A stretch of DNA of 64,000 nt from Epiperipatus broadwayi (lineage: Eukaryota > Onychophora > Udeonychophora > Euonychophora > Peripatidae), in contig JAQFVV010000204.1 in NCBI GenBank assembly GCA_028023455.1, forward strand, positions 1,009,501 through 1,073,500. Direction: 5' to 3'. Below the pieces are notes generated by a model. That model did no database searches. It was not told where the DNA came from and worked only from the letters and a program-made list of their open reading frames with translations. This document shows positions 13,157 to 31,649 of this stretch, piece by piece (the stretch's first letter is position 1; each line of letters starts with the position of its first letter). Made by a program: the position numbers and the translations under genes.

Positions 13157-13169
13157 AGCCTTATACATT

Positions 13170-13225
13170 GTTTCTATTTCTTATATTTGAGTTTGAGGAG
13201 TAAAAATGACTATTGTATAATATTT
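13170..13225 (-). repeat. Inverted partner of 11341-11395
   Basis: TTATATTTGAGTTTGAGGAGTAAAAATGACTATTGTATAATATTTCT is close to the reverse complement of the segment inside the 11.1-11.5 kb foldback. The array at 11541-13156 therefore appears to sit inside a larger inverted arrangement. A shorter related block, ACAATAGTTATTTTC followed by ATATAAGAAATAGAA, lies near 47281-47335. Confidence 0.5.
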
Positions 13226-13788
13226 CTTTATAATGCCCCTTTCACTCATTTTATTTAGCTGATATTCGACAGCAGTTTTATATTAAGGGATAGAAAACAT
13301 CCTACACTGAAATGGGTTAAAGTTCTTTAAGTAAATATGATGTATATAACCTTTAATAATTCCAGATGTTTTTCCAAAAAAAATTTAAATTCAAAAATTA
13401 ATTTATAAAATTGATTTTTAATTTCAGCATTTAGATTAATAGATTTTTCTAACTTTAATTTAATATCAAATTCAATCAAAATTTCTTGATTACAAGTTAG
13501 CTTTATTGATTGAAAAGAAATAAGATTGGCTAAAATCACATTTTTTTCTCCTGATATATTATTTGTTTGTTTATATAATCAATAATATAATAACTTTGGT
13601 GCATGAAATCTAACTTTTATGTGTAAATCCAGGCATGATTCAAAATATATGCGCAATATTTAATAACTTTCATGCATATTAGCCCATATTTGTTGAAAAA
13701 ATAACTTAGCTTTTCTGCCATTAGCCAATATTATTTGAACGTGTTTAAATGGTAAAGTAAGAATATACAGATATATATTATTAATTTT

Positions 13789-13864
13789 AAATTAAATTAA
13801 AAGGCTGAAACCTCTTGCATGCGCTTTTTGAATGCGAGAGGTTTCAGCCTTTCAATTTAATTTC
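13789..13864. repeat. Hairpin palindrome, ~35-bp arms
   Basis: AAATTAAATTAAAAGGCTGAAACCTCTTGCATGCGC and its near-perfect inverse GAATGCGAGAGGTTTCAGCCTTTCAATTTAATTT face each other across about 4 nt. It is a compact MITE-like hairpin with no frame and a more GC-rich stem than its surroundings. Confidence 0.75.
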
Positions 13865-14029
13865 AAACTGTTTGCGCTTTATACATGATATTATTTACAT
13901 TATTAATTGAAAATTCCCAAAATAATTGACACTTGGCCACTTGTATATAGTAGGGCTTTAATTAAAATTCCTTAAATTTCACATTAATTTCAGGACAGAA
14001 ACATATTATAAAACAGTCATATAATGACT

Positions 14030-14720
14030 TGGGTTTTAAATATTCTAAATTAAAATCTATTGTCTTTAGTTTTAAAATTAACTTATTCCTACCCAAATTA
14101 TTCTCTAGCCTCCCTCGTCACAGTGAGTAACATTCACATAAGGTCCTCCCTAGTTTTATGGATGAGCTTTATGTTTTAACTTCATGAGTTTTATGGATAT
14201 TTTCCACATTATATCACTAGTATACTTTCCAGGTAGTAAGTTTGTCTCCTTAACTGACCTTATATTATTTCTCCCATTATTATAATGATTCATATATGAT
14301 GGATTTCTTCAAGAACGATGATCTATCAGTCTCCAATAAACAGTATTTTAATAATGTAGCCTTAACTGTAGATAATTAATATTTGCCATCTGATTAGTCA
14401 GGCATTATTAAAATGTATTGAATTTAGTTTTAAAATCAACTCATTCCTCCTCAAATTAGGCTTCAACTCTTTTTCCAACAGTGAATAATATTGCCATGAA
14501 GTATCACTAGTTTAATGAATGAGCTTTAGATTTTATTTCCAATAATTTTCATGGATATATTTCTTGTTACATAAGTAGTATACTTTACTGGTGGTAAGTT
14601 CATGTTGGTAACTGGTCTTATACATTTTCCTCCCATTATTAGAATAATTAATATATGATGGCTTTCTACTAGAATGATCCTCCAATGGACAGTAAATTTA
14701 TAATGTGGCCTATCTGTTAA
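14030..14720. repeat. Diverged tandem duplication, ~360-bp unit
   Basis: Unit 1 (about 14030-14395) and unit 2 (about 14400-14720) align collinearly. Shared blocks include TTTAGTTTTAAAAT, GATGAGCTTTA, AGTATACTTT, CTCCCATTATTA and ATATATGATGG. Identity looks like 75 percent with indels. No reading frame is preserved. The function and parent sequence are unknown. Confidence 0.7.
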
Positions 14721-14749
14721 TCAGACATTTTTTCAGAATTTATGTTATT

Positions 14750-15560
14750 TGCTGATGGAGTTTCACTAGCTTTTAATGCAGCTAAAATTTCTGCATTTTT
14801 TTTATTATACGATGATCTGCAGCTATTAAAGTTTAGTCTATGTGTCATGGTAAATTTCTTATAATATAAATGATTTATGTTTCTGACAATGGAAAGGCAG
14901 TTAACAAGTTTAATTTAGCAATGTGGTGCCAGAAAACTTGAGTATAACTTTCCTTAGTAATATAGTATTTACTTGTATAAATTGATGGTATAAATCTTGT
15001 TTGACTTTACTCCAAAAAGTGGTCATTTTATAGTCTCTATATGTTTGAGGTATGTCAAATAATTATCTTTACTAATCTTTTACTTAAAAATACACATGAT
15101 TACTAGAAATGGCCAATTTTTTTTATTCATTCAACTAACTTAAAGAAAACATTTTTTAGACCACTTAATTATTCGATAGGATTTTTATTATAATCTTCCT
15201 CAAAAAAGGAATTAATATTTATAAACCAAGAGACACTTGAATTATATAATAAGGATATTCTCCTTCTGTTGATCCTTTCAAATTAATTTCTGAAAATGGT
15301 GGCATTGTACTATGTTTTTATCAGTATCCCAAATTTTATATGAATTATACAACCCATATCTGTATAAATAGACTAATTCATTATTATGAATGTCTATAAC
15401 TTTAGCAGTATTAATTTGAAAATCAACTAATTTGACATGAGCCAAAAGCTCGAAACCAATCATTCTGAGGAGGGGAATAATTCTAGATAGAAATTTTATA
15501 GGTTTTCTTTCTTGGCACCTATTAATAAAATATTGTAAGAGCTATTGGTACACTTCTTTA
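14750..15560 (-). pseudogene. Possible L1-like LINE debris
   Basis: On the minus strand around 15450-15540, the frame reading GAKKEN...ELFPSSE, followed by frames containing KLVDFQ and YGLYNSYKIWD, loosely resembles the region downstream of the reverse transcriptase in L1-type ORF2 proteins (a W-x-G-K-K-P-R-I then L-P-P-x-x-G-G pattern). Stops and shifts are frequent. The longest clean piece is 61 codons at 15278-15463. This is a weak visual resemblance without catalytic motifs, and chance is a real alternative. Confidence 0.2.
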
Positions 15561-15974
15561 TATTACATTTCTGTAATACAAGCTTAAAAAGCAAAGTCAC
15601 ATGATATATGACTTACTTTAATGATTATTTTAATATTATAGTACAGTTTTCTGATTTTCTGTCAACTTCAATTCTTCAATTTGACTATTCACATTCAATA
15701 CATGCTGATTAAGATCAAAGCTTCATTTATCAACAATTTTAACTATCCTTTATCTAGTTCTGATCTTTTGCATTTAATAATATATAGTCTTATGATTCTT
15801 AAAGTTTACCTAAACTCCTCCAAATTACAAAAAAGTTTGATTTTATTATTTACATCTTCATATTTATTAATTTCCATAATTAGTAAGTTCAATAATTTTA
15901 TTCTCAAATCCATCCAGGCAATATTTTGTTGATACTTTATCCATGTCAATTTGACTTTTTAATCCCCCTGCTAT

Positions 15975-16151
15975 TTAATTAGTATCACCATTAGCTTTTT
16001 CAGCTATATTCTTGTAATGGGCCTCAATTATATTAAGAATATGTTTCTTTTGTTTATTAATGAAAATTTCTATTTCTTCTCTAATGTCTTGGTGGAAGAG
16101 TTGAAAATAACATCCCATTTCTCTTTCAAAAATTTTTAATTCATCATGCAT
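15975..16151 (-). CDS. 58-codon coiled-coil-like frame, unknown
   Basis: An ATG on the minus strand at 16149-16151 opens a 58-residue frame ending in TAA at 15975-15977. The product is charged and heptad-like (MHDELKIFEREMG, then QDIREEIEIFINKQKK), unlike the hydrophobic AT-driven frames nearby. It could be the coiled-coil part of a decayed LINE ORF1, which would fit the debris at 14.75-15.56 kb, or a small exon. No ORF1 RNA-binding domain is visible, and frames on either side are broken. Confidence 0.2.
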   Translation of the reverse strand: MHDELKIFEREMGCYFQLFHQDIREEIEIFINKQKKHILNIIEAHYKNIAEKANGDTN

Positions 16152-16697
16152 GGTTTTGTTTTTGTTTTTTGTTATTATTTGTTTTTGAAATATTTTATAT
16201 TTAGTTTGGAATTATTTATAATCATGCTAAAAATCCTTGGATTCAGATCATAATTCTTTAAATCCAGCTTATGAATTTTCAAATCATTTATAAAATCTCT
16301 CAGACATAGCTCATGATTCACTAAATTTATTAAAGATGATTTCCAAAAAGCCTCGTCAATTACTTTCAGGCCTGCCCTATAATGTTATATTATCAATAGT
16401 ATCAACCATAATATCTCATTAAAACTATTAATATTTATGACTATAAAGTTATGGAATATTATATAAATAACCTAATACAACTATAAAAAATATTATCTTT
16501 ACCTTATTATTTTGTCCACTTATGACTTTACAAATACCTTAGAAAGAGTATTAACTATCATAAAAAATAAAAATTATTAAAATTAAATATCAACTGCTTT
16601 ATAAAAAATACATTTTATTTCTATTCAATAATTTTTTTAACTTAATATTAATTCTTAATAAGCTCTAAAAAATTTTTAAATAATATGTCTAAGTCTG

Positions 16698-16720
16698 TTT
16701 ATAATAATAATAATAATAAA
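16698..16720. repeat. (AAT)n microsatellite
   Basis: A short run of about seven ATA/AAT triplets. Confidence 0.8.
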
Positions 16721-16864
16721 AAGATTTACAAAAAAAAATCATATTCAGTTTTCCCTTATAAAAATATTAATACAAAATTACAAATGAATTTTTTAAATGA
16801 CAAATATATCAGATTAATTTTATTAAGGCCAAGCATTGGAAAAACAAATGCAACTTTATAAAAA

Positions 16865-17985
16865 TGAGGGCATGAGACATATGTGGGAGATATTTACATT
16901 GGAGAATGCAGACAGAGATGCAGAATGGAGGCAAAGGGTACATTTTATTGAAACCAAGCTATATTTAATTTAAATAAATATTCATTCTATCCACGATGAC
17001 TAAATTCATATTTAGTCAAAATAATAATATTATAAAATCAACATTAAGTATATCTTATACTTATATAATGAAATATATATATATATATATATATATTACA
17101 TGTATCTTCTTAATATATGGTGTATATAAAATGTTGATGATTATGAAATTTCATTTGGAGGCCATGGCTAAATGAAATACTTCATTTTCATTATATCTCC
17201 ATTTCACTGTATATCCAAATGGGATATATCTCAGAGTTCAAAATACAAATGTGTGCAACCAAATATGTGATAAATAAATAAATATAATTTTAATTAAATA
17301 AGAAAAAGGCATCAGTGGTAATAAAAATAATTATTGATATAAATTGACACAAAGAATGAATTATTTTTATTTTAGAGAACAATTGCAAAAAAAAAAAAAA
17401 ATGAAATCTTATTTACTTTCCTTAAAAAATGTATATCGCTATAAACAAAGCATACAATATTTCTGTAGTGTAATTTTCACTACACCACTCTTGCCAAGGT
17501 AAGGACTGGCTTCTCTTTGATTTTATTCACCTTGTGGATGGGTGTAATCATAAACATATGACCAAATATGTAAAAGATAAGTTACATCTTTTTCACATGT
17601 CTTTGGTCATATATTTATAATTATACTTCTCCACAAGATGTCAGAAGCAGATAGAAACCAGTCTCTAGATTACACTACAGAAATATTATGCATTAAGTGA
17701 ATAATCTCTAGTCTGATAAATAACTAATAAAGATTATTAAACAAAGCATATGTTTTGTGTATGTGTATGCAAAAATATAATGTATGATCTAAGTGTAGCT
17801 ATACATTAATACAATCTAATAAATCAGATTTTCTAATTATAAGGATATAATTTGCTTAAATTTGATTAAATGCACAACTTAACTTTAGCTTAAATTATTA
17901 AGTATGTTTTTCAAGTATAATTAACATGACTAAATATGGGTAAAATATATAAATTCATAAATAAAAACATATGTAAATAACTAAC
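16865..17985. repeat. Dispersed repeat, copy 2 with insertion
   Basis: Collinear with 5460-6320. It starts near GGAGATATTTACATTGG and ends near AAATAACTAACTG. Compared with copy 1 it carries an extra block of about 283 bp between two copies of TAAACAAAGCATA (17442-17454 and 17738-17750), described separately. Otherwise the copies differ by substitutions and small indels. Confidence 0.75.
17455..17737. mobile_element. Foldback insert with 13-bp target duplication
   Basis: An inverted-repeat core runs from AATATTTCTGTAGTGTAAT to ATTACACTACAGAAATATT (about 17456-17692), with inner matches such as GGTGTAATCATAAACATATGACCAAATATGT against TTTGGTCATATATTTATAATTATACTTC. About 45 bp of non-palindromic tail follow. 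The insert is bounded by TAAACAAAGCATA on both sides, and the paralogous site at 6043-6057 lacks it, which directly demonstrates insertion. Thirteen base pairs is long for a cut-and-paste transposon and is more typical of target-primed retroposition, but the foldback shape is unusual for that. Confidence 0.75.
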
Positions 17986-24769
<6,784 letters not shown>

Positions 24770-25459
24770 CGAGATGAAGGTTAGGATATATATATATATC
24801 CATATTACACGCACTCCTGTTTTATTTTACTAAATATTTGTAAATTTTATGACTTTCTTGGATCATTACACATACAGGGTGTGGGTGTATGGCATATATA
24901 CATAGCAAGGTCAGAATTTCAGGTCTCTCAGGAGGTTTCTATAGCTGGCAAAGCATGAAACTTAATGTGATTAGACAGCAACTGCTTCATAAGTCACTAT
25001 CTAACATCAAAGAACTTTGATATAATGATAGCAATCATTTTTTCTTATAGTTCATTATTTTTATATGTGATTTAAGAAAAACATTTTTTTAAATAATACA
25101 TTCCTTTATCTTTCTATTTATTACTAGTACATAATATTATGGTTATACTGTTTTTAAAAATAAAATCCATTTAAAAATAAAGTTTGAACTTTTAAACAAA
25201 GTAAAATTTTCTTTTTTTTTTGTCATTATTGTTGAATTCATTATTGTTAATGTAAATTTTTAAAGTCTAATTTTAAAAATATATACATATTCATGCAAAA
25301 TTAATTATTCACACAAACATTTATCATTTATACATAGATACATGTACAATGTCTATATTAAATGATACTTTTATAAAGAAAATGTTAAGTTACTTCAATT
25401 TTATTTTAGTGCAAAAAATATTGATACTAAAAATAAAAATTGTTTATAATATATATATA

Positions 25460-25492
25460 TTGTGCCAGGCATTATCAAATGGCCTTGCACAA
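25460..25492. other. GC-rich short hairpin next to (TA)n
   Basis: TTGTGC-C-AGGC and GCCT-T-GCACAA pair around an 11-nt loop directly after a TA tract. The arms are more GC-rich than the flanks. It may be the tip of another TGTGCC-ended element or a lone hairpin. Confidence 0.4.
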
Positions 25493-25959
25493 AGTCTGTA
25501 TTAAGCACAACAAATATAAAGATGTGCTAGATTAATAATGGAGGTTCGGTCTGAGCAGTAGAATACCCACACACACAAATTTAAATATTGTACATGTATA
25601 ATAAACTCATGTATTTTTTTTATTTTTGTTTTTCCTTTTGTATATTTTTTATGATATGTCATTATATGTATTTGTTTTTTTTTTTATTTTCCAACATACT
25701 TGTATATTTTTTTTAATTACTTTTTTAAAGATTGTAATTTTATTCCATAAGCAAGTAATGTTAATTGCTTTTGCAAAAATCTGATCAAAAGCAAAAGGTT
25801 TGATAATGCTATAATTAAACTGTTATCTCTTTAAAAAAATTATTTTGAATTGATTTTGTAAGCAACTGGTCTGGGTTATTCAAGATGGATGTCAAACTTA
25901 AAATGTAAAATTTAATCGGAAAAATATAAAGGAATGTTTTCAATCTAAGTGATAAGCTA

Positions 25960-26240
25960 AATTAAAAGGATTGGCTGATTCATTCTTCTCAGAGGGATAT
26001 CTGAATTGGTTCTTATTAGTGGGATTGATAGTGCTGTGGGATTCAGTCTTTCTTTGGCAGCCATTCTGGGCAAGTCATTCTCTTTTGTGGCTCCAGAATT
26101 CTCCAAGCAACCAGCTACTTAGAGATTCATTTACAAATAGGACTATTGGCGACATTCTTAAGAACAAATCCATTATACAGTTCTTTTAAGAACTCTTGTC
26201 TTTTGTGGATTCGAGTAACCATTGGAGACAGCTTATGAAA
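25960..26240. other. Less AT-rich island, unidentified
   Basis: A patch near 40 percent GC with a 72-codon plus-strand frame at 25971-26189 rich in L, W, F and S (for example LIVLWDSVFLWQPFW). The frame lacks a recognisable domain, and its minus strand has no long frame. It could be a transposon leader, a non-coding exon or a decayed gene piece. Confidence 0.3.
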
Positions 26241-26299
26241 ATTTATTAATAATCCTAATTATTATTAGATATATAAAAAAAGAAGATATGAAGCAATAT

Positions 26300-26520
26300 A
26301 CTAGAGATTCCAGCAAAATGACCGTGGGGTAGACAACTAGCCGGTGCACCGCCCTTTCTCTATCCCAAGCCGCCAAGATGTGACCATGCCAATTCCAGCC
26401 ACCCATGATGATGACAAATTCTGCCTTGCTAAATGGATGAAATCCTCACCACACAGCCAGTTAACTTGAAGCCCACTCAAGAGCCCAGAGGAGAAGAATG
26501 AAGATGCAGATATAAGTTTA
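26300..26520. other. GC-rich island, unidentified
   Basis: About 220 bp near 48 percent GC, from AGCAAAATGACCGTGGGG to AAGATGCAGATATAAG, in a background below about 28 percent. Frames are interrupted on both strands, although one plus-strand frame reads PATHDDDKFCLAKWMKSS before a stop. Composition suggests a recent repeat insertion or an exon. I could not identify it. Confidence 0.35.
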
Positions 26521-28080
26521 TTTTAAGATATTTATTAATATTGAAATAATTAACTTTGATATTTCCGATTAAATATATTATTTTTTTGTTATTATTATTT
26601 ATCATTTTAAAAAAAAGAGAGAGAGTCTCTCACATATGTATATGAATTTATGGTTGTTACGGGCATAAATGATAAAGCTTTTACTTAAATCCTTTGAGTC
26701 AATTTTTCTATTTCAAATTCTAATATTTTCAACAAAGATTGCAATGAGATTCTTTTTTTTTTTTGTTGATATTCATTTTCCTCTTGTTGTTACTCCTGGA
26801 ATTCATCATATATGGATATACATGTATGTATATGCATACATACACTTATAATATTCGGTAAATACGATATCTCATGCTGAATATCTAAAAATGTATTTAA
26901 CCGTATATCCTTTTATTTTTTTTTGTTACTGCTGCACCTTATGATGCGTGCAAGAAGGCATTGATCTATTATAGATTCCCTGTAAGCAAGTACTCTAATA
27001 ACTTTATATTTAAAGTAATAGTAGGTAATATAATTGTGATGCGCATATATACATGTATAGGAATTTATCTATAGCAAGAGGGAAATAGATATAGTACCTT
27101 ATGGTGAATACGATATAGTATCTGAGCCAATGCAACCTTGTTGACTTGTTGAAAAGTAGGAAATTAGTGAAACATTTCATATTGCAAATATATGTATGCA
27201 TAGTTATCTTTTTTTTTATTTGCTATCAATAAAAAGGTTTTAAAGTTATCAGTAAAAGCGTATGCCTGTATGACCGAAAATCTCACATCTGTATATCAAA
27301 TCACACAAAGTAAAATTTATTTCTATTGGATAAAAAAAGCTCAGACCACTTCCATTACTTATAAACATTGTAAATAGCTTTAGGGATTTATTATTTTTCT
27401 TATTTATAATTGTATTTTATCTGTTTCAACGCCTCGAAAATATATATGGGGGGATAATTAATTATTTAGTATTTTTTATTATTATATCATCATTAGTACA
27501 GAACGGTGGTGGATATTTGGGATTAAATAAATATTTAATCATATTATTAAACTTGTTTCACTTTCGGATTAATATTATTCATATTGATCAAAATGTATTC
27601 TTTCCTTATCAACCACGTACCGGTAATAATCATTTAACTTACCCATTTGAAGACCCTAGATTGTAGAGTGACTGAGCTAGCCACAAAGGGATATCACTCT
27701 ACCGGGGTGTTAAATCTTATTCTTATGCTCCACTGAACATATGGTATTGCACATCCTTCTAAGAGAGTAAAAAAATTCATTTTTTGATTCTTTTCTAGAA
27801 GTGGCATGCAAAAGTCTATTTTGTAAATAGATTTTTCAAAGGTGTGTACTTACCATTGTTCTAAATATTCGGGCATTCAAATAAGATATCAACTAAAGGG
27901 TGTTTTTTAACTGGAAGAGTCCTGTCAATCCACTCTTTCTATCAATTTATCTGGAAGTACCAATATACATGAGTACAGACAATCGGCTAGATTGATACCC
28001 ATTTCTTTACCTGTTGAATCTTGGTCACTTCATGCTCAGTGCAAGATTAGGAAAAGAATTCCACAGGGAGTATGGACTGG
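26521..28080. other. AT-rich spacer, nothing recognised
   Basis: No conserved motif or persuasive frame. A minor inhomogeneity lies at 27600-27720 (CAACCACGTACCGG, CTCTACCGGGGTG). Confidence 0.5.
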
Positions 28081-28175
28081 TACAATATATATATATATAT
28101 ATATATATATTGTACCAGTATATTATATATACAGTGAGTATGGACTATACAATATATATATATATATATATAATT
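28077..28175. repeat. (TA)n tracts within CTGGTACAA...TTGTACCAG palindrome
   Basis: The first TA tract (28085-28110) is bracketed by CTGGTACAA and TTGTACCAG. A second TA tract (28151-28172) follows TGGACTATACAA, repeating the TATGGACT lead-in of the first. A GTACAA/TTGTAC bracket recurs at 51490-51520. The frames crossing it are microsatellite translations. Confidence 0.8.
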
Positions 28176-28316
28176 GGGAGGAATAGATTTTGTCTTCTCC
28201 AACTTTCAAAATAAAGAATTACAGAAAATGAAAGATAAAATTCATGTAAAGGATAGATCTATTTTAAGAAATAACAAACACAATCCATGGAAGCAGCCAT
28301 AGATAAAAGAAATATC

Positions 28317-28614
28317 AATAGTTAGTAAATAACAACATTTTGAGTAATATTATTTTCCACTCTTCTTCAGGTGTTGCTGGACTATATACACAATGACAAT
28401 ATTCTCTTAGAAGTTGAACTTGCACCTTTAAATTCTTGAATATCGAATTTAAGACAAACACTCTTTCAAAGACTTGCCTTAAATTCAATATTCAATAATC
28501 TAAAAGTGTGAGTTCAACTTCTAAGTGAATATTGTCACTGTGCATATAGGCCAGCAACACTTGAAGAAGAGTGGAGAATAATACTACTCAAAATGTTGTG
28601 TAATTATTAACCAG
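28317..28614 (+). mobile_element. Foldback element with hammerhead-like layout
   Basis: The left arm, from GTTAGTAAATAACAACATTTTGAGTAATATTATT to AGAAGTTGAACT, pairs with the right arm, from AGTTCAACTTCTAAGTGAATATTGTCA to the AAATGTTGTGTAATTATTAACCA region. The arms are about 110-120 bp and the centre is about 65 bp. In the right arm a CTTGAAGA-like box (28559 on) is followed by a hairpin of GAGT/ACTC and then CAAAATGTTGT. This has the same order as the 4.5-kb foldback, with both boxes eroded. The centre has no frame. Confidence 0.7.
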
Positions 28615-29005
28615 TATTAAATATTAGTAGTAGTTTGGAAAGAGATAGAATAATTCATAAAACTAGCATGTGGGGTAGTCTGAACAGAAGTTTGTCAGCA
28701 CTATCATAGCCTGATTCAAGTGAAGAAAGTCAGGCATAGTAAAGATCGATCACCAGTTATTTATAGATGAGAAGACTTAGCTTAACATCCCTATAACCTT
28801 GTACAGCTCCAGCAATAAATAACTATTAAGCTGTAAATTTAAAATAATGAGAAATGAAATGTTCACCTCTATTTCATTGTCTCATCATTTTATTTTTTAT
28901 TCCAGTATTAATTCTTTGCTTTTATTCCTTTTATATAATTCAGTGAGGATGCTGATGTTTTCCTATCTCCCCACTATTTTACCCCTGCCCCACATCTGCA
29001 CCATT

Positions 29006-29008
<3 letters not shown>

Positions 29009-29066
<58 letters not shown>
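29009..29066. repeat. (TA)n microsatellite
   Basis: About 29 TA units after GCACCATTACAA. Confidence 0.95.
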
Positions 29067-29069
<3 letters not shown>

Positions 29070-31540
29070 TTCATTTTCAAGATAAAACTTATATATCTTT
29101 TATTTCTAAATAAACTAAATGATTTTTTTAATATATTTACTTTAATACAGATTGTTAACTTATGGCTACAATATATAATTATGTATGGCTTTTCAAGATG
29201 GAATAATAGTTATTGGTGTATTGTAAAATTTATTTACAAATTTCTCTCCTTTTTAAGACATGATCATGTATTGAATTCTGACAAAAAAAAGTGATTGCTA
29301 GAAAATCCTAAAAATTTTAAATTTTAATGCTTTTTTTATCATTTGTTTACATTTTTCTTTGGATAATGTATAATTGAAGTCATGAAGTTAGATACAGCAC
29401 AGTTTATAGCTCCATTAAATTATGGCATCATTAATCTAATTTTATTCTTTTTATATGTATTATCAGTTTCAGATATACTTAAAACTTTTATATATATATA
29501 TATGATTACTCATATAAAATAAATTTATACTGAAATATAAATAAATTTTTCATTATATATTACTATTTTCTTAATGTAAATATTCAATAAATACAGAAGA
29601 TGAGTAAGTTTAAAAAAAAACTATATTCTAAATAAACTAAAACAATAAACAAAAACATTCTAATAATGACAATAAATAATTTTTTAAAAAAATTTCAATA
29701 AAACTTTATATATATTTAACAAAAATATACAATATATATGGGTTTTCTTTTAATATGAAATTTAGAATCATACATAAGAAATATGTACATAATAATTTAT
29801 GATAGAGTTCACTGTTGGTTGTCAATAATTATTAGTTACCCTGATATAGATAAAAATGGTGAAACCTTATCTGCGCATAATTCTGAATTTAATCCACTTT
29901 AAAAATATGGAAGTGCTATATAATACCAAGAGTTAATAAAGAATTTGGACTGCCATGTTTTACTCATGATGTTTCTGCCTAGAAATTTATGGGTACATTA
30001 TTTCTTTTAATTACAGCATACTTTTTATTATTGAATAAAAGGGTATGTTGCACAAGTAGCATTAAAGGGCTGGAATTGCTTTATATGGTTTTTTAATAAA
30101 CACATCAGAGTGATTAGACTATTTGAAATACAAAGAGTCGTAATAAATCAAAATAATGTTTGAAAGATGCATAACATATTTTCTGTGAATTTAATGCCTA
30201 GGATACATTTAAAATTAAGTCTATAATACTTATTAGATTTTTAAATTTCATTTACATCCCGACAATGAATAAATTTATCCACAAAATTGCTCAAAGGCAT
30301 GATCTGTGAAAAAAGTATTTTCATACATATGAGATTGTCATAAGTAATAAAATTGGGACTAATATTACATTAAAAAATAGATCAACTAAGCTTATAATAC
30401 ATTTTCACTGGTATATTTGAAACAAAAGATTTAGAACATATAAAATTCAGACCTCATCTGCAAATAGATTTATAGGTACTAATGATAAGTGTTCCAAGTG
30501 GTGGTGTAACTTAATTTTTGAACAGATAAAATGATGTCCGATAACCTGGAAAAATATACCAAAATGTTACTTTTTTCATTAAGTTGTTTTACATTTAAAA
30601 AATTTGAAATGACAAGAATGAATTGAGCATTAGAGAAAAAATAATTTATTGTAAAAATCTAATGAACTGATAATGATACTGTGCACAGACAGAGAAGATG
30701 GACATACAATTTTAAATGGATTGACAATGTTTATAAGGAGTTTTGAAATGAAAATATATTATGTATACTATATATTATAGTATACATATATATTATGAAA
30801 ATATATTATATATTATAAAAATATAATATGTATACTGAACCTGACCACTTGATGGTGTTGTTTTTTACATAATTCACATCAATATACCATTTTAGCAGCC
30901 TAACTTATGGTTAACACTACAATAGTGTTGTTTGAGCTGTAACAGGCTTCCTAGAGGGTGATGTATTCTACAATTATGTAACAAAATACTATGCCCATTG
31001 ACTTGTGACAGTATTCCTCAAGTGAACACAAGTCAACTCTTGCTATTGTCTGATTTGATGGTGGATGTATTTGAAGGATGCTAAACTATCAAAAAATTCA
31101 TTGTGGAAAAATTTTGAGAAAGCATAATGCATTTAGTATCACATATTAAAAATTGTCAAACTGTCATGCACTCTTCCCTATGATTTTGAACTGCACACAA
31201 CCTGAAAAGGTTAGAGTCTTCAGCAGAGTTCTACTAGTTCACATGCAAATGCATGTTTATGTGTGAATCTGTTCAAGAACAGTAAAATGTCAGTGTCAAG
31301 TATTCAAAATTGGTTGAAGGGGAATGAATTGCCAGCCACAGAAATTGATGCTGTTATGATTTTTCAGAAAGAGAACATCATGCCAGATGCAAAGCTATAT
31401 GTTTGTGGGAGGAGCATGGTTTTAATCAACTACAGGATCTTGGAAATTCTATTGCCACTCCTGCAAGCATACCTGAGGTCAAACAAACTGTAACTCCCCA
31501 CCTCCCTAAAAATTGGTTTTTTTAAAAAAAAAAAAAAACT
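29067..31540. other. AT-rich spacer with one odd frame
   Basis: A palindromic TA-rich patch occurs at 30745-30830. A 76-codon plus-strand frame at 31263-31493 has balanced composition (SVSSIQNWLKGNELPATE) and a moderate-GC neighbourhood (31000-31500), but it shows no domain I recognise and no clear splice sites. Nothing else was supported. Confidence 0.4.
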
Positions 31541-31649
31541 GTTTAATTAAGACTTTTTGAAAAAGACAAGAAAGAAAGGAAGAACTTTTCACTATCATAT
31601 AAAGGTTTCAGTAGTGTAAATATTTAAAACAAAAACCTCATAATAAGAA

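Noticed and set aside
28847-29113. 88-codon frame ending in YI repeats
   Set aside because: Half of it is a (TA)n microsatellite and the rest has no domain.
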